Source: Leptobrachium leishanense
Lineage: Eukaryota > Chordata > Amphibia > Anura > Megophryidae
Assembly: GCA_009667805.1 (NCBI GenBank)
Contig: CM019067.1
Location: 66,572,637 to 66,636,636 of the forward strand
Reading direction: 5' to 3'
DNA: 64,000 nt
This document shows, piece by piece, positions 11,031 through 23,663 of the stretch; positions within the stretch are counted from its first letter, which is position 1; each line of letters starts with the position of its first letter. The translations under genes and the position numbers were made by a program. The notes beneath the pieces are model-generated. The model worked only from the letters and a program-made list of their open reading frames with translations. It searched no databases and was not told the origin of the DNA.

Positions 11031-12221
11031 AATCGAAATGCCGGTGAACAAATTTTAATATCCCGAACTGAAGAAAGGCCGAAATTAAAATGGAGCCCTT
11101 TGTCAATTATTTTTTAGACTTCTTCATCTATTTAACATAACAGTCTATTCTTCCATAGGTTTTATTTGGCTGCTTGTGACTGGCATCCAGTGTTATACAT
11201 TTTATAAACTTTTAGTTATCACAAATCTGAAAAGTAATTATATCCACATTGGCCCTTAATCCATACAAGGCAAGCCGTATACTCACACTTTGTGGTAATT
11301 AAGGGCAGAATACAAGCAACTCTATCCAGGGGGCGATTAAATCCAGCTATAAAAGGTTTGCTAACGGATAATAAAAATACAACATACACTAAGGGAAAAA
11401 TGTTGACTTTCATTGCTATTGTAATTTAAAATTGCAATTATAATTCTTTTTTTCCACCAAGTTTGATAATGCTCATCACAGACACAAGGGTCCTTGAATT
11501 ATGGTAATCAATAATATAAACCATAGAATACTCTAAAGAAACGGCATTTTCAGCGCTGCGGAATATGCTGGCGCTTTATAAATAAAGAATAATAATAATA
11601 ATAATTTTATACTGAAATGCTTCATTGGAAACTTTCAAAAGCTCAATGATCGCTTTAAGCGCGTTTTTAAAGACACTTTTCAGCTTTAACATGTTTTTGC
11701 CAACTATGTCACAGGTTTCCATTAAACAGAAAAAAAAGCACAGAATAAGTCACAAACTCATTCCACTTGCAAATTTTACAACCTGACAAATAGTTTGATA
11801 GTAGAAGCGAAGGAGCAGTCTGGGGCAGTGAGGCAATTGCTTCCTTGGTGTTCAAGGAAACGAAATTAAGGACAAAATTGAGCTAAAGGGATATTAGCTG
11901 TGGTATACATAGATCAGAGGCCTGTACAGTGAAGCAGCAGTTGTGAAATGCTATGGTGCAGCTGTGCTGGTTGCTGAGGCAGCATAACCAAGGGCTTAGG
12001 TCAGATGTCAGTAACCTTGGCCCCCCCAGACGTGATGGAACTAAATCTCGCATGATGCTCAGCAGCTCATTAGGTTGACTGAACCACATTGATAAAGTGG
12101 TCCTAAATATCAAGGGGTTGGGGGTTCCAACTTCTTAGACGATTCCGCCGTGTATATTCACATCCCCAATGTATATTCACAACCTACCAGTTATTGCACT
12201 AGGGAAGCCGAGTATTCTTGA
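11031..12221. other. No recognised gene; short L2-like tail inside
   Basis: Mostly AT-rich unique sequence. At 11547-11605 the phrase CAGCGCTGCGGAATATGCTG followed by GCGCTTTATAAATAAAGAAT and (AAT)n is the 3' tail of the LINE at 28351-29026. No coding signal. Confidence 0.55.
11547..11605 (+). mobile_element. L2-type LINE 3' tail
   Basis: A tail-only copy: GCGCTGCGGAATATGCTGGC, CTTTATAAATAAAG and then ATA repeats, essentially the same as 28970-29026. Confidence 0.8.
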
Positions 12222-13132
12222 CTAGGGATGAGCCGAACACCCCCGTGTTCGGTTCGCATTCGAACTCGAACAATTTCAAAAGTTCGAGTTCGAACTCGAA
12301 CAATTTCAAAAGTTCGAGTCCGAGCTCGAACTCGAACCAAACTCAATGCGACTCAAAAGTTCGATTTTTAGAGTGCCCTCCAAGAGGGCATATATGCAAG
12401 ATATTTGCCATAAAAGGTGTATGGGGTCCTGGTAGTGCCCTGGGGGACAGGAAACAAGGACAAAAAGTTTTAAAAAAAGACGTTTTTAAAGGAACAGTGA
12501 GTTTTCCATAAAATAAGGGTTAAAAATAAAAACGATAAATTCCTTCAAATATTGTGCCTAGGAGGTCCCCATAACCTGCCCGTGAAGTGGTGGATTTGTA
12601 GGATGTAGAGAAACATTGCAATCAGAGACCCCCACACGACACCTAGCTACCCTTAAGGGGTTAAAATGCACAGGGACTGGCTACTATCCTGTTAGATGAG
12701 AGAATGTATAATATGCATAAAGCAAGGTATATATGACAATGGATAGTCAGAGACTCTAGGGACTCAGCTTGTACGCTTTATGATAGACATTTCTAACACA
12801 ATTCTAATTCTAATTGCTAATTAGAAGCACATGTTATTTCCAAACACTAATTAAACACCTGTTGTTTACGCCGTTTGAGAGCACAGGTCATTTAGAGGTG
12901 AGAATCTTTGCACCTAGACGACATTAGGTAGTTTTTTAATTCAATATCTAATAATATTCTGCAGTAAAGAGTCTCTTTATTTCTAGATTTTTTTAAGCAT
13001 TTTTTATACTTTTTTCAAAAAAACATTTCAAACTCGAACTGAACACGCCAAAAGTTTGAAGTTCGCGAACTTTCGAACTGTCAATGTTCGAGTCGAACTC
13101 CGAACTGATCGAACCAAACAGCTCATCCCTAG
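12222..13132 (+). mobile_element. Element with CTAGGGATGAGC inverted ends
   Basis: CTAGGGATGAGC at the left is matched by GCTCATCCCTAG at the right, and both subterminal zones are rich in TTCGAACTCGAAC-like palindromes. No open frame of note. The type resembles hAT-like non-autonomous elements, but I could not find a convincing 8-bp duplication. Around 12930-12990 it contains the same AATTCAATATCTAATAA, TTCTGCAGTAAAGAGTCTC string found in a family with different ends (10267, 32576, 37370). Confidence 0.75.
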
Positions 13133-14016
13133 TTACTACCAAGCTAAGAGGTAAATTTCAGTAGACAGGAGTGGCGAGATGTGGAATTACATACATAGGG
13201 AAAATACACAAGGAGATAAAGGCATCATAGGGTGAAGGAGTATCCAATGTACTGGGAAAAGACATGTTGGACTTTCTATTTACTTTTATATTTTATGTTT
13301 TGTTTTACTATACTTTAAATGCCCAAATACAAAGCTTGGTCCTTGGTGTACCTCTACTGGGAGCACACAGTCCCTCGCAACAAGTCATGGTTTTGTTGTA
13401 TTGCTGTAGGACATTTGCCAAGTTTTTGTCTCCATTCGTGAGCAAGTTTATATCTTTCAAAGTGCCTCATTGATCTATACACTCTTCTGACTTAACTTTT
13501 CAGTTTTGTTGGGGCTTTTTCTTTGCTATGCTTTGTATTTTATTTATATGGATTTACCAGGAGAGGGTTGGTCTGATCAGTAAACCTAGCAATCCAATGC
13601 AGTAAGTTATTTGAGCCAAGTGATTCTGTTTTATTCCTTTATATGAAATTTTCACTCGGTTAGTGAATACCAGTTATATATTTTTTAAATCGTACTAATT
13701 TTACCATGCAAACTTATAAATTGGGATTCACTAACTGCTTCTGCAATTGTGAAACGTTGTATTTTGGCTTTCTTTATCTTTATTATCCATGTAGATTTTC
13801 TTTTTTGTACCTATTACTTTTTCTTCTGAAAGAAACAAATCGAATCCAACCAAAATCACAAAAGGTAGGAACAAAAATCACCAACCATCAAAGTTACACA
13901 CAAAAATACTTTTTTGTAGTTATTGTTGGTCCAGCCAAGTAGTAGGGACCATATTACAGAACTGTATATTGGATACAGGTTTTTAAGGGTACCACTGGAC
14001 CCAAAATACTTAATCA
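13133..14016. other. No recognised feature
   Basis: AT-rich sequence. A TTTATTTATATGGATTTACC phrase near 13539 may be a worn LINE tail. No coding signal. Confidence 0.4.
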
Positions 14017-14020
14017 TTAA

Positions 14021-14629
14021 CCTCCCTGGTGGTATTCCCGAGTGTGATTCGGTGTTAAATTTCGCTACAGCGAACAGTAACCCCGAGCCACACTGGGCTG
14101 GATGCATACTCACCTCCTCCTGCGCTCCCTGGGTGTCCCCCGGAGTGTGATCGCAGCGAGTTGCTTCCTGGTAAGGCTCCCTGCGAGTCACACAATGCAG
14201 GGGGGCGGGACCAGCAGCAAACGTAGAAAGAAATAATACACTGTATAATCCAATGTGCAATGTTTATGAACGGCCACTAGGTGGCACTACAGGATAAGAA
14301 ACAGACCATACATCGTCTCACCCTTGTTTTCAGACAGATTTCAGTGTTTTTTGTTGTATTTTATTGAATATCATTTATTTGCATTATTTTGGACAATTAT
14401 TTTTGGGATAATATTATATATTAATATATAAAATTATTATGTCATGTTTCAAACTATATCGGACTCAGTGTATTTACTATTTTTTTTTTAATATATTTAT
14501 TTATTTATAAAGGATTTTACCAGTAAGGACTCTTGATTGCACGGATTTCAGTGCGTGATTCCTAATTATTACAGGCTAACTATGTACAAAAACATGTTTC
14601 CTTAAAAAAAAATTAGACCGCCAGGGAGG
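14021..14629. mobile_element. TTAA-type non-autonomous element
   Basis: TTAA (14017-14020) is followed by CCTCCCTGGTGGT. At the right ACCGCCAGGGAGG precedes TTAA (14630-14633). A TTAA target duplication with CC-starting inverted ends is typical of piggyBac and also of Kolobok. The element does not encode a transposase. A LINE tail (14492-14530) sits inside it. Confidence 0.85.
14492..14530 (-). mobile_element. LINE 3'-tail fragment inside a TTAA element
   Basis: TTTATTTATTTATAAAGGAT and TTTACCAGTAAGGA match the 3' tail of the LINE at 1139. Only about 40 bp are clear. Confidence 0.65.
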
Positions 14630-14633
14630 TTAA

Positions 14634-15560
14634 AGAAAATACATAAACATGGTATAGTTTTAACCTCTAAATAGACCAGTGATGTTATAAAATAACATTT
14701 TCTATGTAATGTCCTTTTGTCTGTGGCTTTTACTCTGGTAGCGTGACACTGCGGGTGCTCAATCATCCAATTTAGTAAAGCATGGCTCAACTAAGGGTAG
14801 GTTTCAAGTAATAGATGGATAAATACCAGTAATAAATGGAGTGTGATGTACTATGTCTTCATAATATCCTTGCATTAGGCGGATGACTATGCAAATGTAA
14901 TAAAATGACAGTGAAATGGTCTCATTACTGGATTATATTCTTCATGTTCGTTAATATTCATGAGGTTGTGAGCATCACCATGTTATTGATCGATTACTTT
15001 TTGTGCTGACCAGCATCTTTTACTTTTGTGCGCAAAAATCTTAAACTTCTGATAGTTTGGGTTGTGGTTAGAATTTAATTTTAAGAACAAAGAAAATACG
15101 GAAAATATGGAAAATACATTTCTGTATTTTCTTTGTTCTTATTTGAGATATTGAAGGGAAGCCTTAATATTGGAGATTGCACCCACAATAATTACAGTGT
15201 GCAGGACGACCATTCTTATCGTTTGGATATGTAGAATTTATTTTTAACCATCAAAAACGTTTATACGACATTAGTGAGTTAACCTCGAAAACTAGAAGTA
15301 AATAATTAACCATGTCATACCGCCTGCTACTAGAAAATATGATTTAAACTACTTCATTTTATTTGCTTATAAAACATTATACGGTCTTTAGTTTTAGTTC
15401 TATTCATCTTTTCTCAGAATAAATATTATATCCAATTCTATTCAAAATAGAATCCTAGAAGCTTATCTAAGTAGACCTTATAATGTACCTTAGGAAGTTT
15501 AACCTCTATGGCTTGTGATGTCTTACTAACAATTCTGCTTTTCCCCTGCTTAAATAAATA
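14634..15560. other. No recognised gene; one imperfect hairpin
   Basis: AT-rich unique-looking sequence. At 15082-15143 TTAAGAACAAAGAAAATAC pairs with GTATTTTCTTTGTTCTTA around a GGAAAATATGG loop. Function unknown. Confidence 0.45.
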
Positions 15561-15562
15561 TA

Positions 15563-16760
15563 CACTATATTGCCAAAAGTATTTACTCACCTGCCTTGAC
15601 TCGCATATGAACTTAAGTGACATCCCATTCCTAATCCATAGGGTTCAATATGACATTGGTCCACCCTTTGCAGCTATAACAGCTTCAACTCTTCTGGGAA
15701 GGCTCTCCACAAGGTTTAGGAGTGTGTTTATGGGAATTTTTGACCATTCTTGCAGAAGCGCATTTGTGAGGTCACACACTGATGTTGGACGAGAAGGCCT
15801 GGCTCTCAGTCTCCCCTCTAATTCAGCCCAAAGGTGTTCTATCGGATTGAGGTCAGGACTCTGTGCAGGCCAGACAAGTTCATCCACACCAGACTCTGTC
15901 ATCCATGTCTTTATGGACCTTGCTTTGTGCACTGGTGCACAGTCATGTTGGAAGAGGAAGGGGCCAGCTCCAAACTGTTGCCACAAAGTTGGGAGCATGG
16001 AATTGTCCAAAATGTCTTGGTATGCTGAAGCATTCAGAGATCCTTTCACTGGAACTAAGGGGCCAAGCCCAGCTCCTGAAAAACAACTCCACACCATAAT
16101 CCCTATCCACCAAACTTTACACTTGGCACAATGCAGTCAGACAAGTACCGTTCTCCTGGCAACCGCCAAACCCAAGCACAATTCGTCACTCCAGAGAACG
16201 CATCTCCACTGCTCTAGAGTCCGGTGGCGGTGTGCTTTACACCACTGCATCCGATGCTTTGCATTGCACTTGGTGATGTATGGCTTGAATACAGCTGCTC
16301 TGCCATGGAAACCCATTCCATGAAGCTCTATGCGCACTGATCTTGAGCTAATCTGAAGGCCAAATGAAGTTAGGAGGTCTGTAGCAATGGACTCTGCAGA
16401 AAGTTGCCGACCTCCTCGCACTATGCGCATCAGCATCCGCTGACCCCGCTCCGTCAGTTTACGTGGCCTACCACTTCGTGGCTGAGTTGCTGTCATTCCC
16501 AAACACTTCCACGTTCTTATAATACAGCTGACAGTTGACTGGAAATTTCACGACTGGATTGTTGCACAGGTGGCATCCTGTCACAATTCCACGCTGGAAT
16601 TCACTGAACTTCTGAGAGCGACCCATTCTTTCACAAATGTTTGTAAAAACAGTCTGCATGCCTAGGTGCTTGATTTTATACACCTGTGGCTATGGAAGTG
16701 ATTGGAACACCTTATTCTGATTATTTGGATGGGTGAGCGAATACTTTTGGCAATATAGTG
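15563..16760 (-). mobile_element. Tc1/mariner transposon with short ends
   Basis: CACTATATTGCCAAAAGTA at the left is matched by TACTTTTGGCAATATAGTG at the right, flanked by TA (15561-15562 and 16761-16762). The transposase lies on the minus strand. The ends are much shorter than those of the 7991 element, so this is a different Tc1 family. Confidence 0.95.
15645..16625 (-). pseudogene. Tc1 transposase, broken by frameshifts
   Basis: Read from ATG at 16625: MGRSQKFSEFQRG, then in another frame SGRPRKLTERGQRMLMRIV, with the first catalytic Asp in [10 protein letters not shown]. The second half (16097-15645) holds the second Asp in [11 protein letters not shown] and the Glu in [11 protein letters not shown], ending AAKGGPMSY. 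At least two frame changes are needed, near 16500-16550 and near 16100-16140. All three DDE residues are present, but the gene cannot give a full protein. Confidence 0.93.
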
Positions 16761-16762
16761 TA

Positions 16763-19564
16763 TGAAAAAAACACATAGGGACCTATTCTGAGCCAAGCCA
16801 TTAACATGAGATGTTAAGTATAACAATCCCACACGATAATCATAAGAGTCCTTGCTCTATTATGTTTGAGCCGCAAACTTCCCATGGCTGGCTATTGTAA
16901 CTTAATGCTTTCTGTACTTTGCATAGGAAGCGTTGCTTTGCAGGCAGAGGGAAAATAATAAGCAATTCCAAAATCAGGTTCTCAAAATCTGTATTTGCAA
17001 AATCATTTAACAGAAAATAAAAATGTATGCTGAATTCTGGACCCATGGTACAGAGGACCCATTATCCAAAAAAAATTGTTCCTGGTGTCTATTGGTTGTC
17101 ACGTCCCACGGCGCCAGCAGTGTCCTGCTCGCTGGCTGGGCGTCGAGTGAAGAGCAAAAGCCTTGTGGTCACATGAGATACCAAGGGCGGGTTGCTGCTT
17201 GATGGCGCGGTGCTCGCCTCGTTTAAGACCCAGTGCCTCCCTTACTCCTATGCCCTGACATGGTTATCACTTCCCTCAGCACTTTCTTTGTATTCTGACT
17301 ACTCTGTGTATCGACCTGGCATTCTTTGACAAACCCACTCTGTGGACCAACCTGGCATTTCCTGACAACCCTGCTCTGTGTACCGACTTGGCAAGTACTA
17401 GTGATCCTGCTCTGTGTATCAATATTGGCACACGTCTGACTGGTACTAAGATTCCTGTTTCATCAACCAAGTCTGTTATAGTATTCTGGTATTTGGTATC
17501 TTCCCTGAAGATAGTTGTACCGATCACCTAAGGAACGGCGGGGTAGATCGTATACTGTATACAGGGACCAGTATCATAGAACCAAGGAGGATTCGTGACA
17601 CTGGTTGAACGAAATAGCATACATACATACATTCAGCTCTCTGTGGTCTCTAAAGGAGCACCACAACTAATGTTAGTGGATACAAACTATTAAAACACAT
17701 TAAGGTCACACATAATGCACAAACTCCTTCATAGGATCATGTTGGTAGCTCGCCACTTCGTAACACAAAAGCGGAATGCTGATCCCTTCTCAGTCCCACT
17801 ATCCTTCAAGTACTTAACCGAAGCAGAGAAATTATGCTGATGGACAAACTGTCATCAACGGTGGATGGGACGTTACCAAATTTGGGACTTTTTGTTAAAT
17901 TCTTATCATTAATAAGTCTGCCTCAGAGACACAGACTGCAAGGTAGTCAGAACGTTTCAGGTCATGGCACCCCACACTCACAAAAACAAACAAAGACCCC
18001 CACACATAATGATCAGTATCGCACTATTTCCACTGTACTTGGGCAGCAGCATAAGTCATCAGTATTCAGTCTCACTTTACAAATAAAACATGCCAAAAAA
18101 ATTGTGTGACGGATGTGCTGGGGGCTGGGACTCTGCCATTCCCACCAACTGCCTTTCTTCCCTTCCGTGTTCCCTCATGTCTTTCTGTGCCCTACCCACC
18201 TCTTACTCTTCCCTCTCTTTTTATGCCTCTTCTTTCTCTCTCATTTCTCTCTTTCTCCTTCATCTCCCTTTTATTGTTAGATTTTGCTTATGAATCTTTC
18301 TCTAAACAGCGGTCAGCGATCTCCTCGGGGTCTCTGGTTCGAACTGCATGTTTTTGGATTACCCCATGGAAAAATTTGCCTGACTGACATGCCCGATCTT
18401 GCGGACGTATAACATATTTCCCACGCAATAACACTGTTCTTATTCTTGATTTTTTATATATGCTCTGCATTTTGTCATGTTGACTGTTGGGTTGGCCTGA
18501 GTGGCCTTCCTTGCATACGTATATTGATGTCCTTGTCACTGCTTTCTTGCACATGTACTGTTTCTCATGCTTTTATTGAATAATATAAAAAAAATTGTGT
18601 GCCCCTTAATTCTCATATCCACGACAAATGGAATACAGAGGGTTTTAGTTTACCTATATGGCCATCAATGTCCCAAGCCCACCTCCCCACATCAAGGCAA
18701 ACAAGCCAAGATGGGTCAACTCAAGACCCATTGGCAATACATACCCTCATGGCTATTTTTTCCTCTCTTTTCCTGTTTATGTTACATAAATGTGGATGTA
18801 TACTTCACTATATTGCATACAAAACCGATTTTTGTTCTACTATTCAATAAGAATAACTTTAGTGTTTTTTCGCACAACGATTCTTCCAAACTATAAAGTA
18901 GTTTGGAAGAACTACTAGAATAAAGTAACATCAAATATAAAGAACTCAAATATAGAGCATGTTATATAATTATTTATAACCTCTATTATAATGCTCTGAG
19001 GTGTTTCTTGAATATAACTTTAGAGATAATTCTAGATATAATAGTTTAATACAACTCAGCACAGTCCAGCCCACAGCATAATCTCATAACAGGAATTGTA
19101 AGGATTTAATGTTCCCTGCTGTGTAACAAGATGCATTTAAATATTTGTTCAAACACAAAAGGCTTCTGGTTTTTGTCTCAATTTTAAAATATCACTGCGT
19201 GTCACCTGAAGAATAGTCAGAATTAATTTTAAAACAAGTACATAAACTGATTCATGTTATTTATCTCTAACCAAGCTAGAATACGTTTCACAGTATTTCC
19301 CTTTAGTAGATATGTCTTTGCGGAGGTGGCCATCATGGAACTGCATCATTAAGTTTGTGATCAAAAGGGCATTATGTCAAAAAAGCATGTGATAGTAACA
19401 GCCAGTCAAATTTGTGAGTTGGTGAGAGCTCCCAGCATTCTTTGATACAGGAAAAAGGGATTGGGTTTAATGGATGATAGTCTCTGCTGAAGGCAAATTA
19501 GATTTTTTTTTTAATTCGTTCTTGTCAATAAAACCAGTTGAACAGATTAATTATATTGGGCCAG
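16763..19564. other. Long stretch without recognised gene
   Basis: Contains a degenerate 36-bp tandem repeat at about 17300-17435 (CTCTGTGTA.CGACCTGGCA units, four copies), a T/C-rich tract at 18170-18280 and a short perfect hairpin at 18880-18910 (TTCTTCCAAACT pairing with AGTTTGGAAGAA). Open frames are short and unlike any family I know. Confidence 0.45.
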
Positions 19565-19752
19565 ATTACAAAATTGGTGCTAATCTGTATATTTGTGTTT
19601 TGTTTTTAATATCTTGCATTTTAATTACTTTGTATTTCTGTAACGACTGTAAAAATTTCAATGCCCTTGAACCCAGAACATACTTGAAAATGAGAGAAAT
19701 CTCAATGTATCTTTCCTGGTAAAAATACTTTATAAATAAATAAATAAACTTA
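19565..19752 (+). mobile_element. LINE 3'-end fragment, plus orientation
   Basis: The run from AATCTGTATATTTGTGTTTT through ACATACTTGAAAATGAGAG and AATCTCAATGTATC to TAAATAAATAAATAAA is the reverse complement of 1139-1300. It is a 5'-truncated copy of the same LINE. Confidence 0.8.
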
Positions 19753-21545
19753 AGCAGAGCTGTTGTAAACTTAACAACTCCATAGACTATAATAGCTCTG
19801 GTTAAGTTAGCACCAACTTTGTAATACTGTCCTCTGTTATAAAACATTATATAAATGTACAGTGTATTGTTTTATGCTATTACAGTATATAACAAATAAG
19901 AAGTTTTCGATGCTTTTGATAAAATGTAAAAGCTATGACTATGACATGTGCCACTCAAAATATTAAATATTCTTTATATTAAAATATAAATTATATATTG
20001 GTTTGTGCTAGATCAATTACTTGTCAATAAGTTAATCAGGGTTCAAAAGTTATACTCGCCCATTTACCCGGGCCAAGCACAAACAAATTGCATGTTGATT
20101 GGAAACAGCTGCAGGTGGAAACTTTGTAGCCAATGTGCCACTACTGCAAAGCTTAATGAGGTGATTGTTAGAATTCCAGCCTGACAGATACACTGGGAGC
20201 ACTGATAAATCTGACAGTGTATTTGCACATATAACGGCTGAAAGGAAACTCGAGGAGGCAAATGGAAGCACAAATCACGGCCAACACGCAAGAATGCAAC
20301 ATCGTAGCTCAAGTTGCAGTCATCGTTAGTCCAGAACTGTTTATAGTGCACTTCTTCCATGGTGCACTCATGTTTGTGTTAATGGATGCTTACCAGTGTC
20401 TGAGCTCTGGGAGGGCTTGTATTGCTGACAGATGTGCTTTCTACAGGTGGTTTCTGGAGCTGCCTGTCCGCTGCTGTAAAAAATATGCAGCAAGAGGCTG
20501 TCCTCAGCTGACAGCATATGGCATAGGAATAAGAACCAGTGCCTGGTGAGTAGTGCTTTCTGCAGGCATTCACGGCTCTGCACAACTCTGAGCAGACTAA
20601 GTGCCGGAACCTATGTCTTTATACATTTTTAAAATAAAGACTATAAAAGGGAATGGATCAAATCACCCTAGACTTCCTGCCCTCCAATTACCTTGTGCAA
20701 ACTGAATAATACAGCCAAGTGCTGCACTTCAAGTAATGCATTGTTGGTCACCACACAGTTTCCTCCCAGCACTCCTGGAGAACGCTCTATAGCCCAGTCA
20801 ATGCCCATAGATATGGCCCTGTTGCATCCCCACCTACCATCCCCGTAAGCTGCCACACTGCATGTATGTACGTAAAAACAGTATATGGCAAATGTGTTTG
20901 TGAAAATATAGTGCAGAACACTGCTTTTTATATATTATGCTCATTGACATTTGAAAAGAAAATGCAAACACACCTTTAGGCTGAGTGCAGCCATTCTGGT
21001 TCTGTACCTTACATGTTGACTGACCATCACTCTTTGGTATTTGCACCCCTCCATGGTGCCTGCCCCATTGCAGGTTCTTTTTAAACCTTGTCCCCAGAAA
21101 GATTCATATACCATGAAAGAGCAATTATTAGGTTAACATAGCTTATGACCTGCTGGGGTGGAGTACATTGGCATGGAGGCAAGCTTATGCAATATATAAT
21201 CATATATTGTAACCAAATCTCCATTTATTCCAGGAAAGAAACATAAAATACATCAACTTTATTAAAGAACATGTAAAAACCAATAACTAAACATATGCAA
21301 CCATGAATAAAATATACTATATATATATATACCACCTGGGATTTAAGCATTAATGTAGATATTTTGTATCCATTGTACTAATTCACATTCAGCCAAAGAC
21401 AGATTCAGGTCATGGAGTTCAATACTCAAATTATTCTCTGAGCAGAGCACCAGTAATCACCGTAAAAAGGAAAGGTCTCCGGGCAGACCTAAACACACAA
21501 GTTAACAAGAGGAAAAATTCCACTTATTGTTATACATTATGATAT
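19753..21545. other. No recognised feature
   Basis: Unique-looking sequence. Overlapping short frames at 20060-20580 have no family signature and occur on both strands. Confidence 0.4.
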
Positions 21546-21549
21546 ATTG

Positions 21550-21724
21550 AGGTGCTGACTAGCCCTGACTTATGTAGAATTTGTTAAACACATGGACCCT
21601 ATGTAACATGCACCCACGATGACAGGAGCCGTCAGGAGCTGTATGGCGTAACGCGTGTCGGGTGCATGTTACGTAGGGTCAGATGAGTTTAACAAATTCT
21701 ACATAAATCAAGGCTAGCCAGCAC
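21550..21724. repeat. Palindrome with a decayed hammerhead at its centre
   Basis: The left arm (21550-21615) and right arm (21660-21724) are reverse complements, for example GTAGAATTTGTTAAAC against GTTTAACAAATTCTAC. The innermost pairs are CATGCACCC and GGGTGCATG. The 44-bp centre reads ACGATGA ... GTAA CGCGTGTC. It resembles the hammerhead in the PLE (59025-59068), with core changes. It is probably a relic of a PLE-like terminal repeat. Confidence 0.65.
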
Positions 21725-22480
21725 AACGATATATCCCTATGTATAACAATATTTTTTTTTTCAGATCTTCAATGCACTTTTTGGGTTTTATTCAATAAAT
21801 CGAGAAACAACATGTATTTCAGATATTTACCATTGCAAACATATGTTTATAGACATGAAAACTAGAATACGTCTTGCATTCCAGAACATGTTTTGCACTT
21901 CATTTGATAATTCAGTGATTAAAATGTGTATACCTTGTTTGGTTTTTCTGTAGAAAAGAACATTAGAGGGAAGCGTATATAAATGCCAACCGTCTATAGC
22001 CATGTGGTGAAATGAGTCCCTTGGTTCTTATCTTTTTTTTAATAGCGAGAAAAAAAAAAAACACTTAACAACTCTGTCATCCATGCAGTCTATAAGAGAT
22101 AAAACAAGGAATATTATGTAGTTTTTAAATACATATAAATTTTTCCATTTAAAATCTAAAAAATATTTTCATAGACACCCTCACGTTAATATATTTCATC
22201 TTAATTCATTTTGCCTAATATAAGGGCTTTCAAAAACCAGGCAGCAGAAGTACATAAATGCAATTTAATCTCTCAAATTATTATTTAATTTGCTAATAAA
22301 TATTTATTACAAACTTATTACTTGCTTTAATTCACTTTGCATTTGATGAACCATCATTTTGGCCAAGGACTATCTTTACGTCAGTAACTGCAATAAAAAA
22401 AATGCAAAGGTGAGCAGCGTTCACTGGCACTGCATGACCAGAGCACTTTGGCACTAGGGTTATGTGCTTCTGTCTCCCAG
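21725..22480. other. No recognised feature
   Basis: AT-rich sequence with small A and T runs. No repeats shared within the window. Confidence 0.4.
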
Positions 22481-22482
22481 AA

Positions 22483-22663
22483 CAGTGGTTCCTAACCCAG
22501 GTCCTCAAGGACCACCAAAAAGGTTTGCCAGATATGTGAAGCACAGCACAGGTGATATGATTTGCTGCTCAGTGATTGCAGGATTCAGTCTTCATTTCCC
22601 CCAAGGCAATCCTCAAAACCTGGCCTGTTAGTAGGCCCTGAGGACCAGGTTTGGGAAACAATG
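22483..22663. mobile_element. hAT-type MITE
   Basis: Starts CAGTGGTTCCTAACCC and ends GGGAAACAATG, a worn copy of the family at 27508-27690. The flanks TCCCAGAA (left) and TCCCATAA (right) agree at seven of eight positions, which fits an 8-bp hAT duplication. Confidence 0.8.
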
Positions 22664-22907
22664 TCCCATAACACTTGCTGCCTTGAACTTTGGAGACAGA
22701 ATCATTGGTGACAATCAGACAGGATATTCAAATCCCATCTGGCTGGTGATGCTTGCATGGGCAAAGCAAACTGGAAACTCCCCTGCTTCACAATCCATTA
22801 TCGCCAAAACAACAATGTAGGGAGAGGGGAGAAGGGGCTGAGGCACTTCATACAGTCTGACATCTTAAAAAGCTAAAAGTGGTCAGGGTGTATGGAGTGT
22901 CCTCTTA

Positions 22908-23164
22908 GGCCCCCGGCACACGAGCGTTAACAGAGAGAGGAAGGAACTTCCGTGAAAGTGGGCGTTCCTTCCACTTTCTGCGCTCAGCGTACAAAGCGCG
23001 ATCCTCCTATGGAGAATCGCGCTTTGTATCCTTTCAGCGTCCGTTTAGCTTTTTGACGGGGAGGGCTTTTTCACGTCCGGTGGAGGGCTTTCCCCGTCAA
23101 AAACCACAGACGCAGGGAAGTGCGGGCGCACATGAGCCAAAAATACGCTCGTGTGCCGGGGGCC
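22908..23164. mobile_element. Harbinger-type MITE with TTA duplication
   Basis: Perfect inverted ends GGCCCCCGGCACACGAGCGT, flanked by TTA (22905-22907 and 23165-23167). The interior is CpG-rich with further inverted segments. It is non-coding and a different family from the GGCTAGGG elements, with the same kind of target. Confidence 0.88.
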
Positions 23165-23663
23165 TTAACCGAGAGTCTATGTTTCTCACAATTCCTTTGA
23201 GTGACAAACAGATGTAGTGACAGCTCATCATTGGGTAAAATTTAAGCGAAAAGAATTTAGGAAATTGGAAGAGAAGCCTATCGTCTCGCTCCATGATCTC
23301 CCCACTGTCATCTCCTGCTCTTCTTCCCATTCAGCCCTCCTGCAACCCACTACTCAACCTACCCTATTCACCCTCACCTAATGGGTCACCCCTCTCCTCT
23401 TTATAAATACTTTTAACTGTAACTGGAAACATTAACACTGGAGAGAAAAAAAAGAAAAATCACTCTTGCCGCCATTGTGGATCAATTTACACCTCCCCCT
23501 CTGTCTCCCACGTCTTTGTAGTAAAAGGACTAGCTTTACATTTAAAACGTTTTTCTACACATTCACCAGTTGAGAAAGCAAACTCTTCTCACATAACCTC
23601 TTCTCTATCCTCCTAACCCAATCTTCCTCTACAAATAATACATAACTGCCTGTGTTCTGTCGA
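23165..23663. other. No recognised feature
   Basis: Mixed sequence with C/T-rich stretches and no coding signal. Confidence 0.4.

Noticed and set aside
15508..16323. 271-codon plus-strand frame
   Set aside because: It is the antisense shadow of the Tc1 transposase on the minus strand.
20050..20585. Overlapping frames on both strands (up to 98 codons)
   Set aside because: The frames overlap in both directions with no family signature and no codon bias visible.
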